Shown: positions 8,126 through 18,082 of the stretch, one piece after another
How positions within the stretch are numbered: the stretch's first letter is position 1
How the letters are laid out: the number at the start of each line of letters is the position of its first letter
Assembly: GCA_964393335.1 (NCBI GenBank)
Contig: CAYMTN010000026.1
Location: forward strand, 1 to 35,517
Direction of reading: 5' to 3'
DNA from: CAYMTN01 sp964393335
GTDB lineage: Bacteria > Chloroflexota > Anaerolineae > Aggregatilineales > Aggregatilineaceae
Length of the DNA: 35,517 bases
Translations under genes and position numbers: made by a program
Notes under the pieces: model-generated
The model's input: the letters and a program-made list of their open reading frames with translations, nothing else
Databases searched by the model: none
What the model was told of the DNA's origin: nothing

Positions 8126-10108
8126 TTACTCTCGACTCACCGTCCAGAGCTGCAACACTCCGCCCCTGGAAGTCGTCACGACGCGCGTTGCTTCCGCATT
8201 CAGCGGCGCAATGCCGAGCATGGCATCCGGCAGCACATCGGCTTGCGCCGCCAACTGGCGGGCTGTCGCGTCCCACAGGTTCAGCGTAATATCTCGCCCC
8301 ACGCTGATCATCTGCGTGCTATCCGCGCTGAAAGCGACGTCCATCACGCCGTAATTGTGATTGCCCGGCACCGATTCGATGAGATCATACGTCACCGGAT
8401 CGTAAAAATTGATGAAGGCGTTCGGCAGCACGGTGGTATCACCGTACATCACCAACGCGCTGCCATCCGGTGTATACGTCAGGAACTCACCGCCCGGTTG
8501 ATCGTCCCGGTTGATCTCGTGCACAATCTCGCCGCTCGCCGCGTCGAACACGAACAGCGCTTTGTACGCCACGCCAATCACCTGTGCATCATTTAAGGCG
8601 AAGATCAGGCCCATGATTTCGGTTTCTAGCGCCGTGAACCAGACCTGCTCTCCGGTGGCTGCGTCCAGCAGCCGCACGCCGAAGGGGTCCTGGCCCTGCC
8701 GTGCGGAAACCACCAACTGCGTATTGTCCGAATTGAATGCCAGGGAGCGGATCGAAGTCTCCTGATCGAACGTGCTGATTTCCTCCCAGGTGGCCGTATC
8801 GACGATCAGCAGGGTTTTGTCGCGCGTATAGGCCGCCAGCCGCGACCCATCCGGGCTGAGCGTGATGCTATCGTCCGAAATGCCGCTGCTGAGGGTGACG
8901 GTGTCTATCAGCGCGCCATCCGCCGGGTCAAGCAGAACCAGCCGCGCGCTGCTCCACTGCCGGGCAATGATCGTGCTGAAGTCGGGCAGGACCAGCGGCG
9001 ACGCATCGAATACGAACAGATCGTAGGCGCTTAACTCGTCGCCAGTTGCCGTGTTGGTCATGACCAGCCGCAGCCCATCCAGTGCGACGATTTTGGTTTC
9101 ATCCGGACTCAGCAGGCCGTTGTCTGTAGTGTAGGAGGCGATCTCTTCTCCCGTCGCCGGATCAACCTTTTTCACCGACGAACTCGTAGCGAAGACCACG
9201 TTATCATTGGCGTCGAAGCGCACGTCAGTGGTCGCACTCTGGCCCTCATGCTGGTACACGGTGTCACCGGTTGTCGCATCGACCACCACCGGGTAATCCC
9301 AGGGGCCATCAAACAAAACCTGCGTGTCGTCGCTGTTGAATTCGACAAACTCCGCTGCCTGGCGTCCATCTTCGATTGGCAGCAGCGTTTCCTCGCCCGT
9401 ATCGCGTGCATAGATGTGAAGGCCGTCGCTCATGCCCCACGCGAGCCGGTTATTGTCGGAACTGAAGGCGATCTTGAACGCTTGGCCCTCGACCGCGATT
9501 TCTTCTACCACGTCGAGCGTTGCGGGGTCCCAGAGCACGATCTTGTCACGCACCGCACCCGCCAACAATGTACCATCGTCGCTAAACGTCAACCGTTCAG
9601 TACGATCGCGCCCGGTCGAAACGACGGCGATCTGCTCGCCTGTCGCCACGTCCCACACCTGGACGAATTGAACATCACCCACGTTGGGCACATATACGTG
9701 CGATGTGGCGAGTGTCGATCCATCGGGACTAAACACGCTGCTCCATGCACCGCCATTGATACGGATCAGGACCGGTTCTGCACCCAGATCATTGGCGTCA
9801 AAAAGCAGCACGCCCGCCCCGGACCCGACCGCGACCATCTGCGAATCGGGCGACCACGCCATTTTGCGGATCGTGCCCGTTCCGACCAGAGCGTCCTCGG
9901 TTACGGCGAGCGGCAGAATTTCCGGTTCGGGTTCCGGCGTGGGTTCGGATGTGGGCGGTATCGCGGTCGGCTCGGGTGTGGACAGTATCGCCGTCGGTTC
10001 GGGTGCGGAACTCGGCTTATCTCCGTCGCCACCACACGCCGTCAATACCAGCACCATCACCATAAGGATTCCCGGCAAGATACGCCAGTTGCCTCCTGTG
10101 ACCTTCAT
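8126..10108 (-). CDS. WD40-repeat lipoprotein, surface-exposed
   Basis: A 660-residue exported lipoprotein. Residues 1-24 form a signal peptide ending in the lipobox LTAC, with Cys25 as lipidation site. Residues about 29-70 are a Pro/Glu/Thr-rich spacer with repeated PTAI and PEP units, visible as imperfect DNA repeats near 9931-10010. The rest is a run of WD40/YVTN-like blades, such as KMAWSPDSQMVAVGSG, SVFSPDGSTLATS, LAFNSDNTQLVVS and DVAFSADSTQMISVG, probably enough for one or two beta propellers. GGGGAGG precedes the ATG on the minus strand. The function is unknown; such propellers usually bind proteins or glycans at the surface. Spacer-anchored lipoproteins of this style are frequent in Anaerolineae. 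It is divergent from the isomerase gene across 243 bases, which contain a GCGCT/AGCGC mini-palindrome and no convincing promoter. Confidence 0.85.
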   Translation of the reverse strand: MKVTGGNWRILPGILMVMVLVLTACGGDGDKPSSAPEPTAILSTPEPTAIPPTSEPTPEPEPEILPLAVTEDALVGTGTIRKMAWSPDSQMVAVGSGAGVLLFDANDLGAEPVLIRINGGAWSSVFSPDGSTLATSHVYVPNVGDVQFVQVWDVATGEQIAVVSTGRDRTERLTFSDDGTLLAGAVRDKIVLWDPATLDVVEEIAVEGQAFKIAFSSDNNRLAWGMSDGLHIYARDTGEETLLPIEDGRQAAEFVEFNSDDTQVLFDGPWDYPVVVDATTGDTVYQHEGQSATTDVRFDANDNVVFATSSSVKKVDPATGEEIASYTTDNGLLSPDETKIVALDGLRLVMTNTATGDELSAYDLFVFDASPLVLPDFSTIIARQWSSARLVLLDPADGALIDTVTLSSGISDDSITLSPDGSRLAAYTRDKTLLIVDTATWEEISTFDQETSIRSLAFNSDNTQLVVSARQGQDPFGVRLLDAATGEQVWFTALETEIMGLIFALNDAQVIGVAYKALFVFDAASGEIVHEINRDDQPGGEFLTYTPDGSALVMYGDTTVLPNAFINFYDPVTYDLIESVPGNHNYGVMDVAFSADSTQMISVGRDITLNLWDATARQLAAQADVLPDAMLGIAPLNAEATRVVTTSRGGVLQLWTVSRE

Positions 10109-10351
10109 CGCACACCTCCCCTTGTGTGAAAAGTTTCAAGTTTGGGTCAGTCTATTACAGAACAGCGGGGCGCGCGACTCGGCACCTTTTCGCCGGGCTG
10201 TTCGTTTTATAGGCTTGATAGATTTTCCGTAATCAGGTCAGTAGCAAAACAACGGCTTTGGATTCGTACGCTTTGACCGGGCAATGCGCTGTAAAGCGCG
10301 TTACAATCGTTTCCGCTATCGTGAAATTTAGCCAAAATCCAGGGTGGAAAT

Positions 10352-11428
10352 ATGGATCAAATGAATCTTGACGATTTGGAGCACATGCGTGCCATCGACC
10401 GCAGCGATATGCTTTCACACATTGACGCGCTTCCGGATCAGTTTGAAAACGCCTGGAAACTGGCCCAAACGCTGCCCCTACCAGAGAGTCATCGCCATCC
10501 CCGGCAAATCGTGTTGTGTGGCATGGGAGGATCGGCCATTGGCGGGAACCTGATCGCCGCGTTGATCAGCAAGACTGCCTCCGTGCCCTTCTCTGTCGTA
10601 CGCGGTTATGACCTGCCCGCCTATGCCAGCGGCCCGGAGACACTGGTGATCGCCAGCAGCCATTCGGGAAATACCGAGGAAACGCTGTCCGCGACGGACC
10701 AGGCACTCGCACGCGGCGTCCGGCTGCTGGCTGTCACGACTGGTGGACAGTTGGCCGAACACGCGAAAACGCACGGTTATCCCGTGTGGAAATTCGATTA
10801 CACGAGCCAGCCGCGCGCCGCCCTGGGGTGGAGTTTTGGGCTGTTGATCGGGTTGGCGCACCGCCTGGGGTTAGCGCCAGACCTGGAAGCCGATCTGCAG
10901 GAAGCGGTTGCCGCCATGCGCACTCAGAGACCGTTTTATGCCGCCAACAGCCCGGTTCCCCAGAACCCGGCGAAACGCGGCGCAGGACAGTTGATTGGTC
11001 GAATCCCGGTATTCTTTGGTGCCGGGATTTTTGAACCGGTTGTGCGCCGCTGGAAATGCCAGTTCAATGAAAATGCTAACGTCTGGGCGCAGTACGAAAC
11101 CATGCCCGAAGCCGATCATAATACAGTGGTTGGCATCGAGTTTCCGGCTGAGAACATGATCAAGATGGCAGCCGTGTTCATTACCTCGCCTGAGTTTGAT
11201 CATCGACGGGTTAGCGTGCGGCACGATCTCACCTTCAAAATGTGTTTGGAAAATGCCATCATGGCGGACAAGTTCCGACCAGAAGGCCGCAGCGCCCTGG
11301 CACAGATGTGTTACGCGATCCAGTATGGCGATTATGTAAGCTTTTACGCGGCGATTGCGTACGGGATGGATCCAACCGAGATCGCGCCGATCGTTGAGTT
11401 AAAAGAGCAGTTAGCCGCACGTGGCTAG
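10352..11428 (+). CDS. Bifunctional phosphoglucose/phosphomannose isomerase
   Basis: A 358-residue cytoplasmic enzyme with two SIS domains, interconverting fructose-6-phosphate with glucose-6-phosphate and mannose-6-phosphate. The first SIS domain has CGMGGSAIGG (56-65) and the sugar-phosphate loop SHSGNTEET (103-111). QPRAALGWSFG (153-163) is typical of this small PGI/PMI family rather than of the large PGI. The second domain carries QFNENANVWAQ and the PEADHN motif (252-257), with the expected catalytic Glu and His, followed by DHRR. Length fits archaeal and bacterial members (about 300-360). It links glycolysis with GDP-mannose supply and is upstream of the serine pathway genes, separated by 82 bases that hold a weak composite hairpin. 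Confidence 0.9.
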   Translation: MDQMNLDDLEHMRAIDRSDMLSHIDALPDQFENAWKLAQTLPLPESHRHPRQIVLCGMGGSAIGGNLIAALISKTASVPFSVVRGYDLPAYASGPETLVIASSHSGNTEETLSATDQALARGVRLLAVTTGGQLAEHAKTHGYPVWKFDYTSQPRAALGWSFGLLIGLAHRLGLAPDLEADLQEAVAAMRTQRPFYAANSPVPQNPAKRGAGQLIGRIPVFFGAGIFEPVVRRWKCQFNENANVWAQYETMPEADHNTVVGIEFPAENMIKMAAVFITSPEFDHRRVSVRHDLTFKMCLENAIMADKFRPEGRSALAQMCYAIQYGDYVSFYAAIAYGMDPTEIAPIVELKEQLAARG

Positions 11429-11510
11429 ACAAGATTGGTTCAGACCCACGCATGGGCTTTTGCCCGTTGAGTCTTGTTTCTCGTAAGCTGAGTACGGGAG
11501 GATGAGCTGT

Positions 11511-12608
11511 ATGTCACCCAAGAAAGCCGAGCACGTTCGTTTGTTCATTCCTGGACCTGTCGAAGTCCGTCCGGAAGTGCTAGAGGCCCAGGCAGAGTGG
11601 ATGATTGGTCACCGGTCATCCGAATTTGCGGAGTTATATGCTCGCGTTCAGAGCAAACTCAAGCAAACATTTTATTCTGAAAATCCGGTCTACATCTACA
11701 CGTCTTCGGGTACGGGTATCTGGGAATCGGCATCACGCTGCACGGTGCGGGATGACAAACGGATTCTACATCTGACCTGCGGCGCTTTCAGCGAACGGTG
11801 GGCCGAAGTCAGCCGCATGAATGGCAAACAAGTCGATCTGATTGCCGTCGAATGGGGACAGGCCATCAAGCCCGAACAACTGGCCGACGCGCTGGCGCAC
11901 CAGGAATACGATGCAGTTGCTTGCGTGATGAACGAAACCAGCACCGGTGTTCGTAACCCGGTTGAAGACTACGCCGAAATCCTCGCGAAATACCCCGATA
12001 CGTTGTTCCTGGTCGATGCGGTAAGCATTTATGCCGGGGCCAAGATTGATGTGGATGCCTGGGGCATTGACGTCTGCCTGACCAGCACCCAAAAAGCATT
12101 CGCGCTGCCGCCGGGCATGGCGTTCGGGGCGACTTCCCCCGCCGTGCTCGAACGTGCCCGGGAGATCAAAAATCGCGGCTATTACTTTGACGTGCTGGAG
12201 TTGGATAAATACCATCAGCGCAACAATACCCCGGCTACACCACCCGTGTCCCTGCTGTATGCTGCCGACATGCAGCTTGACGACATGCTGGCTGAAGGGC
12301 TTGAGGCCCGCTTCGCACGTCACGAGCGCATGGCCGAAATGACTCGCGCCTGGGTCCGCCAGGCGGGATTCGAGATGTTCTCCGAGGAAGGGTACCATTC
12401 CCCGACGGTCAGCAACATTGCCAATAGTCTGGGCATCGATATTTCCGCGCTCAACGCTTTTTTGCGCGAAAACGGGATGGTGCTCTCCAACGGATATGGC
12501 AAACTCAAGGGCAAAGCGTTCCGTATCGCACACATGGGCGATACGCAGACGCAGCATCTTGAAGCGTTATTCGCCGCCATCGATGAGTTCTTGCGGAAAG
12601 AGGCCTGA
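11511..12608 (+). CDS. Class V (AGT/SPT-like) aminotransferase, probable phosphoserine or serine transaminase
   Basis: A 365-residue PLP enzyme of the alanine-glyoxylate/serine-pyruvate aminotransferase type. It opens with LFIPGPVEV and MIGHRSSEF, both hallmarks of the group. It has the phosphate-binding SSGTGIWES, the PLP-nitrogen Asp in FLVDAVS (Asp169) and the Schiff-base Lys in TSTQKAFALPPG (Lys195). The ATG at 11502 lies directly against the GGGAGG at 11496-11501, so I take 11511, which is nine bases away. The serA gene starts two bases after the stop, which indicates coupling. In organisms lacking classical SerC, AGT-type enzymes next to serA are taken to transaminate 3-phosphohydroxypyruvate. 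A serine-glyoxylate role is the alternative. Confidence 0.85.
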   Translation: MSPKKAEHVRLFIPGPVEVRPEVLEAQAEWMIGHRSSEFAELYARVQSKLKQTFYSENPVYIYTSSGTGIWESASRCTVRDDKRILHLTCGAFSERWAEVSRMNGKQVDLIAVEWGQAIKPEQLADALAHQEYDAVACVMNETSTGVRNPVEDYAEILAKYPDTLFLVDAVSIYAGAKIDVDAWGIDVCLTSTQKAFALPPGMAFGATSPAVLERAREIKNRGYYFDVLELDKYHQRNNTPATPPVSLLYAADMQLDDMLAEGLEARFARHERMAEMTRAWVRQAGFEMFSEEGYHSPTVSNIANSLGIDISALNAFLRENGMVLSNGYGKLKGKAFRIAHMGDTQTQHLEALFAAIDEFLRKEA

Positions 12609-12610
12609 CG

Positions 12611-13576
12611 ATGTCATTTTTGGTGTTGGTGCCTGATAATCTGAACGAAGCCGGGCTGGCCGTCCTCAGGCAGCACCCTGAGTTAACCGTCCATGCGCCG
12701 GGCAAAATGGGACGCGCGGATACCCTGGCCACAGTGCCCAAAGCCCACGCCATGATCGTGCGCAGCGGCACGCAGGTCGATGCCGAATTGTTGGCAGCGG
12801 CGACGAATCTTAAAGTCGTCGTGCGCGCAGGTGTCGGTGTAGACAACATCGACCTGGATGTTTGCTCGGAGCGTAGCATTGTGGTCATGAACACGCCCAA
12901 CGCCAACACGGTTTCGACGGCTGAGCATGCGCTGGGGTTGATACTGGCGCTGGCTCGTCATATTCCACAAGCCGATTGTGCCCTGCGGCATGGCAAGTGG
13001 GACCGCAAGAAGTACGAGGGAATCCAGTTGGCTGGCAAGACGCTTGGCATTATCGGGTTTGGGCGCGTGGGCCGTGCGTTGGCGGAACGCGCGCAATGTC
13101 TGGGATTGACCGAGATCGCTTACGATCCGTTTGTGCCGGTCCCGGTCGCGCGCCACCTCGGCCTGTCGCTGGTGGCACGCCTGGACGAACTGCTGGAGCG
13201 CGCCGATATTATTTCGCTGCATGCGGTCGTGACGGACGATACCCGCGAAATCATCAACGCGGAAAATATCGCCAAAATGAAAGATGGTGTGTTGATCATC
13301 AATGCCGCACGTGGCACCCTGATCAATAATGCCGATCTGGCGGCGGCGCTGAAAGGCGGCAAGGTCGCCGGGGCGGCGCTGGACGTCTACGACGTCGAGC
13401 CACCGCCGCCCGATCACCCACTGATGGGCCTCGATAACGTGGTTTACACGCCGCACCTGGGGGCCAGTACGTTCGAAGCCCAGGAAGAAGTGGGCATTCA
13501 GGCGGCGACAGCCGTCGTGAATGCGCTGCTCAAAGACCGGTATGACAACGTGCGCAACCGGGACGTGCTTGAATAG
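12611..13576 (+). CDS. serA: D-3-phosphoglycerate dehydrogenase, short form without ACT domain
   Basis: A 321-residue D-2-hydroxyacid dehydrogenase. RAGVGVDNID (72-81) is the substrate loop. GKTLGIIGFGRVGRALAER (142-160) is the NAD-binding Rossmann motif. The catalytic triad is Arg234 (NAARG), Glu263 (DVEPPP) and His282 (TPHLGAS). The protein stops right after the catalytic core, so the C-terminal ACT or ASB-ACT regulatory domains of many SerA proteins are missing and feedback by serine is not expected through them. It follows the aminotransferase with a two-base gap and ends in a strong terminator, so the pair is one operon for converting 3-phosphoglycerate to phosphoserine. Another 2-hydroxyacid dehydrogenase specificity cannot be excluded from sequence, but the partner favours SerA. 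Confidence 0.88.
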   Translation: MSFLVLVPDNLNEAGLAVLRQHPELTVHAPGKMGRADTLATVPKAHAMIVRSGTQVDAELLAAATNLKVVVRAGVGVDNIDLDVCSERSIVVMNTPNANTVSTAEHALGLILALARHIPQADCALRHGKWDRKKYEGIQLAGKTLGIIGFGRVGRALAERAQCLGLTEIAYDPFVPVPVARHLGLSLVARLDELLERADIISLHAVVTDDTREIINAENIAKMKDGVLIINAARGTLINNADLAAALKGGKVAGAALDVYDVEPPPPDHPLMGLDNVVYTPHLGASTFEAQEEVGIQAATAVVNALLKDRYDNVRNRDVLE

Positions 13577-13605
13577 GTGTATACACGTTGAATCGTGTGA
13601 TCTGC

Positions 13606-13642
13606 CGGCCTCATCTACCTTTCAGATGAGGCCGTTTGTTCT
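13606..13642 (+). terminator. Rho-independent terminator after serA
   Basis: A perfect 11-bp stem, CGGCCTCATCT (13606-13616) with AGATGAGGCCG (13624-13634), a seven-base loop and the T-rich tail TTTGTTCT. It closes the aminotransferase-serA operon 29 bases after the stop codon. Confidence 0.9.
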
Positions 13643-13651
13643 GTAGTGCGA

Positions 13652-14137
13652 TCAGTTGGCCTGGTCAGCCAAGCGCTGGACAAGTTCCAGCGGCATAGCG
13701 GTACGTCTGGTGACAGCCTCCACGGATAGCCCCTCTGCCAGGAGGCGCAGAATCACAACGGTCATGGGTTCGCCAAATTCGACAATGGTGCCGTCCGGGT
13801 CATAAACACGAAAAACACGCTGGGCCCACGGCTGCTCGCACAGCGTGTGAACGAGCGGCACCTGCGCCTGCTCTATGGCCGCCCATACGGCGTCCAAATC
13901 ATCAGACTCGAAACAGAGTCCCCACCTGGCACGTTTTGGTCCGTCGTGGTCGTCCGGTTGACCATCAAAGATTATCGGGTATGCGTGCCCGGCCTCCCAT
14001 AACGCGAATCCGCCTTCATACGCGATACTCGGGCCAAAATCCATCAGCACCTTCTGGCCTAACAGGTGTTCGTAGAAAGCCCGTGACCGGTCGATATCGT
14101 TGACGAAAATCACTGAGGACTGAAATGAAATATTCAT
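13652..14137 (-). CDS. Glyoxalase/bleomycin-resistance (VOC) protein with C-terminal helix-turn-helix-like tail
   Basis: A 161-residue small VOC-fold protein. VIFVNDIDRSRAFYEHLLGQ at the N-terminus and VFRVYDPDGTIVEFGEP near residue 125 are the paired beta-alpha-beta modules of the fold; the Glu of VEFGEP is the usual metal or substrate position. After the VOC core, about 30 residues (LRLLAEGLSVEAVTRRTAM and onward) resemble the helix pair of a short DNA-binding helix-turn-helix, an unusual tail for this family. The ATG at 14137 is preferred to a start at 14167 because AAGGAG is correctly placed before it. The gene is alone between two terminators. Substrate unknown. Confidence 0.75.
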   Translation of the reverse strand: MNISFQSSVIFVNDIDRSRAFYEHLLGQKVLMDFGPSIAYEGGFALWEAGHAYPIIFDGQPDDHDGPKRARWGLCFESDDLDAVWAAIEQAQVPLVHTLCEQPWAQRVFRVYDPDGTIVEFGEPMTVVILRLLAEGLSVEAVTRRTAMPLELVQRLADQAN

Positions 14138-14175
14138 GGGCTGCTCCTTGACATGATAACGCGTCATTCTATTTT

Positions 14176-14189
14176 AGAACATAAGTTCT
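14176..14189. promoter_or_regulatory. Small palindrome upstream of the VOC gene
   Basis: AGAAC and GTTCT form a perfect five-base inverted repeat with an ATAA spacer, 39 bases upstream of the VOC protein start. It could be an operator, possibly for the protein's own tail domain. It is short enough to be chance. Confidence 0.25.
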
Positions 14190-14210
14190 GTATCGTCAAT
14201 GACGTGCCAC

Positions 14211-14241
14211 AAAAAACGCGCGCCTTCACTGGCGCGCGTTT
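14211..14241 (-). terminator. Rho-independent terminator of the arabinose operon
   Basis: A perfect 11-bp stem, AAACGCGCGCC (14214-14224) and GGCGCGCGTTT (14231-14241), with loop TTCACT. Read on the minus strand the stem is followed by a run of six T (14216-14211). It lies 27 bases after the isomerase stop and ends the lacI-araB-araD-isomerase unit. Confidence 0.9.
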
Positions 14242-14267
14242 GACAGGCTGTGACAAGGGGGAGCAGG

Positions 14268-15686
<1,419 letters not shown>

Positions 15687-15714
15687 GTAGATTGCTCCTA
15701 TGGGTAATAAAGAA

Positions 15715-16371
15715 TCATTGTCCGTAAACAGTTGTGTACCGGTGGTGCAGCCTGGCGATATCCTCCGGGTCAATCGGGATCGGTTCGCCCAGTTGGCGTG
15801 CCAAAAAAACCGTCCGTGCCACGTCTTCACACATCACGGCGGCTTTGACCGCCGCCAGCGGCGTTCGTCCGACGGTGAACACGCCGTGATTCTGCATGAT
15901 GACTGCCGGGGAATGCGGGTTAGGGCCTTCGCGCAGCACGCGCACGACCTCCCGCCCGATTTCCTCGCCGCCGATCAGCGCGAAACCACCGCACGGGACC
16001 GGCCCGCCGAACTCGTCCGCCATAGCCGTCAGCACACAGGGGATGTCGAGGCCCAGGGCAGCCCAGGCAGTCGCGTAAGCGCTGTGCGTATGCACCACCC
16101 CGCCAACCTCTGGCATGGCGCGATAGATGTAACAGTGGGTCGCCGTATCCGACGACGGTTTGTGCTGCCCTTCGATCACGGCGGCGCTGTCGTCCACGAC
16201 CACCATATTTTCCGGGCCAAGTTCTTCGAAGCGCAGCCCGCTGGGTTTGATCACGATATAACCCGTCTCAGGATCGCGCCCGCTGATGTTGCCCGAAGTC
16301 CAGGTAACGAGCTGGTTACCCGGCAGTTCGTCGTGCAAGTCGGCGACTATTTTACGCAGTGTTTCTAACAT
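15715..16371 (-). CDS. araD: L-ribulose-5-phosphate 4-epimerase (class II aldolase family)
   Basis: A 218-residue Zn2+ enzyme that turns L-ribulose-5-phosphate into D-xylulose-5-phosphate. TWTSGNISGR (23-32) and KPSG (42-45) form the phosphate-binding loops. SSDTATH contains Asp75. The metal ligands are His94 and His96 in VVHTHSAY and His162 in QNHGVF. These match the Asp76, His95, His97 and His171 of E. coli AraD. Its ATG overlaps the araB stop by one base (TAATG), indicating translational coupling. L-fuculose-1-phosphate aldolase is the close alternative in this family, but the AraB upstream makes epimerase the better reading. The isomerase follows after 28 bases. Confidence 0.87.
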   Translation of the reverse strand: MLETLRKIVADLHDELPGNQLVTWTSGNISGRDPETGYIVIKPSGLRFEELGPENMVVVDDSAAVIEGQHKPSSDTATHCYIYRAMPEVGGVVHTHSAYATAWAALGLDIPCVLTAMADEFGGPVPCGGFALIGGEEIGREVVRVLREGPNPHSPAVIMQNHGVFTVGRTPLAAVKAAVMCEDVARTVFLARQLGEPIPIDPEDIARLHHRYTTVYGQ

Positions 16372-18038
16372 TAGCTCAGTCCTCGTGCTTCATTACGGAT
16401 GGCGCGCAGCCGTTTCATGACATCGTTTTCGCCGCGTCCAAAGTAGTCGTGCAGCGTGACGTATTCGGCATACAGCCTGTCATAAACGGCTTGATGTTCG
16501 GGGATCGGCCTGTGGACTTCGTCCTTGAGTTTGCCCATTTTCTGCGCGGCTGCCTGGATGTCGGCGTAGGCTCCGGCGGCAACGGCGGCATGCATCGCGC
16601 TGCCCAACGCCGGACCCTGCGCACTGCCGATGATCCGGAATTCGCGCCCGGTGACGTCGGCGTAGATCTGCATCAGCAGCTTGTTTTTCTCCGGCAGGCC
16701 ACCCGCCGCGACCAGTTCCTTGATTGGGACGCCGTTATTCTCAAATGATTCGATGATCACGCGCGTGCCAAAAGCGGTTGATTCGATCAGGGCGCGGTAA
16801 ATATCCGGTGCGCGGGTGGCAAGTGTTGCCCCGATCAACAGCCCGCTGAGGTCCACGTCGACCAGCACGGACCGGTTGCCATTCCACCAGTCCAGCGCGA
16901 GCAAACCATGTTCGCCGGGTTTTTGTTTGGCGGCTTCGGCTTCCAGGTAGGCGTGCAGGTCCATGCCCTTGTTGCGGGCGGCTTCGTGGTATTCGGGCGG
17001 GACCGCATTATCGACGAACCAGGCGAAAATGTCGCCCACGCCGCTCTGCCCGGCCTCGTACCCGTACAGGTCGGGGATGATGCCGCCATCGACGACGCCG
17101 CACATGCCCGGCACGTTTTCTAACGAGTCGCCCAGCACCATGTGGCACGTGCTCGTGCCCATGATCATCACCATGCGCCCCGGTTCGACGACCTGCGCCG
17201 CCGGAACGGTCACGTGCGCGTCCACATTGGCGACCGCTACGGCGATGCCGGGTCTGAGGCCGGTCCAGCGCGCTGCCTCGTCGGTCAGGCTGCCTGCGCG
17301 CCCGCCCAGGGGAGCCAACTCGGCCCGCATCTTGGTTTCGACCACGTCGGCCAGCTCAGGATGCAGCGCCGCGAGGTATGTTTTATCGGGGAATTTGCCA
17401 TCCTGATAGATGGCCTTATACCCCGCCGTGCAGGTGTTGCGCGTCTCAACTCCGCAGAGTTGCCAGACCACCCAGTCTGTCGCTTCGAGCAGGCGGTCAG
17501 CGGCATGATACACGTCTGGCGCTTCGTCCAGGATTTGCAGCACCTTGCTGAAAAACCACTCCGACGAGATTTTGCCACCGTAGCGGTCCAGCCAGGATTG
17601 GCCCAATCGGCGCGCGGTTGCGTTGATTTTGTCGGCTTCGGGTTGGGCGGCGTGATGCTTCCACAGTTTGACCCAGGCGTGCGGGTTATCGCGCCATTCT
17701 GGCAGGCGCATCAACGGGGTGCCATCGGCCAGCGCTGGCATCATCGTGCAGGCTGTGAAGTCCACGCCAATGCCGACCACGTCCGCCGGATCAACACCGC
17801 TTACCCGGAGTGCCTGCGGTACCGCGTGTCGAAACACGCCAATGTAATCGTCGGGATTTTGCAGCGCCCATTCAGGGGGCAGGGGCTTGTCACTGCCGGG
17901 CAGCCGCTCGTCAATCACACTGTCGGGATACGCGTAAACGGCGCTGCCCAGCTCGGCCCCATCGCTGACGCGCACGACGACGGCCCGCCCCGATTCGGTG
18001 CCGAAGTCAACTCCAATTGTATATTTCTCACCTGCCAT
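16371..18038 (-). CDS. araB: L-ribulokinase (FGGY family)
   Basis: A 555-residue sugar kinase, the usual AraB length. The N-terminal phosphate loop is GVDFGTESGRA (9-19), the form found in ribulokinases. Further family marks are GVDFTACTMMP, PEWRDNPHAWVKLWKHHAA and GGKISSEWFFSK in the sugar-binding region, a GTSTCHM adenosine loop, and GLPEKNKLLMQIYADVTGR near the C-terminus. It phosphorylates L-ribulose before the AraD step. The gene starts 44 bases after the lacI stop and is coupled to araD by a one-base overlap. It should be transcribed from the operator-bearing promoter upstream of lacI, as no promoter is evident in the 44-base gap. Confidence 0.92.
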   Translation of the reverse strand: MAGEKYTIGVDFGTESGRAVVVRVSDGAELGSAVYAYPDSVIDERLPGSDKPLPPEWALQNPDDYIGVFRHAVPQALRVSGVDPADVVGIGVDFTACTMMPALADGTPLMRLPEWRDNPHAWVKLWKHHAAQPEADKINATARRLGQSWLDRYGGKISSEWFFSKVLQILDEAPDVYHAADRLLEATDWVVWQLCGVETRNTCTAGYKAIYQDGKFPDKTYLAALHPELADVVETKMRAELAPLGGRAGSLTDEAARWTGLRPGIAVAVANVDAHVTVPAAQVVEPGRMVMIMGTSTCHMVLGDSLENVPGMCGVVDGGIIPDLYGYEAGQSGVGDIFAWFVDNAVPPEYHEAARNKGMDLHAYLEAEAAKQKPGEHGLLALDWWNGNRSVLVDVDLSGLLIGATLATRAPDIYRALIESTAFGTRVIIESFENNGVPIKELVAAGGLPEKNKLLMQIYADVTGREFRIIGSAQGPALGSAMHAAVAAGAYADIQAAAQKMGKLKDEVHRPIPEHQAVYDRLYAEYVTLHDYFGRGENDVMKRLRAIRNEARGLS

Positions 18039-18082
18039 TGAGTTTGCTCCTTACTAAAAGACATCGAAAACTATTTTCATGG

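Noticed and set aside
9248..10129. 293-codon open frame on the plus strand with Arg/Gly repeats
   Set aside because: It is the complement of the lipoprotein's signal, spacer and first blades; the repeats mirror the Pro/Glu/Thr spacer.
10273..10307. TTGACC and TACAAT as a promoter for the phosphoglucose/phosphomannose isomerase
   Set aside because: The spacer is 23 bases, too long for a normal sigma-70 promoter.
11429..11510. Possible terminator between the isomerase and aminotransferase genes
   Set aside because: ACAAGA/TCTTGT and GGGC/GCCC pair only in short, interrupted stems; too weak to claim.
15687..15830. N-terminal extension of the sugar isomerase
   Set aside because: The residues are not family-like, and the ATG at 15686 has a good ribosome binding site and the family's first strand.
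17142..18041. 299-codon plus-strand open frame
   Set aside because: Shadow of araB.
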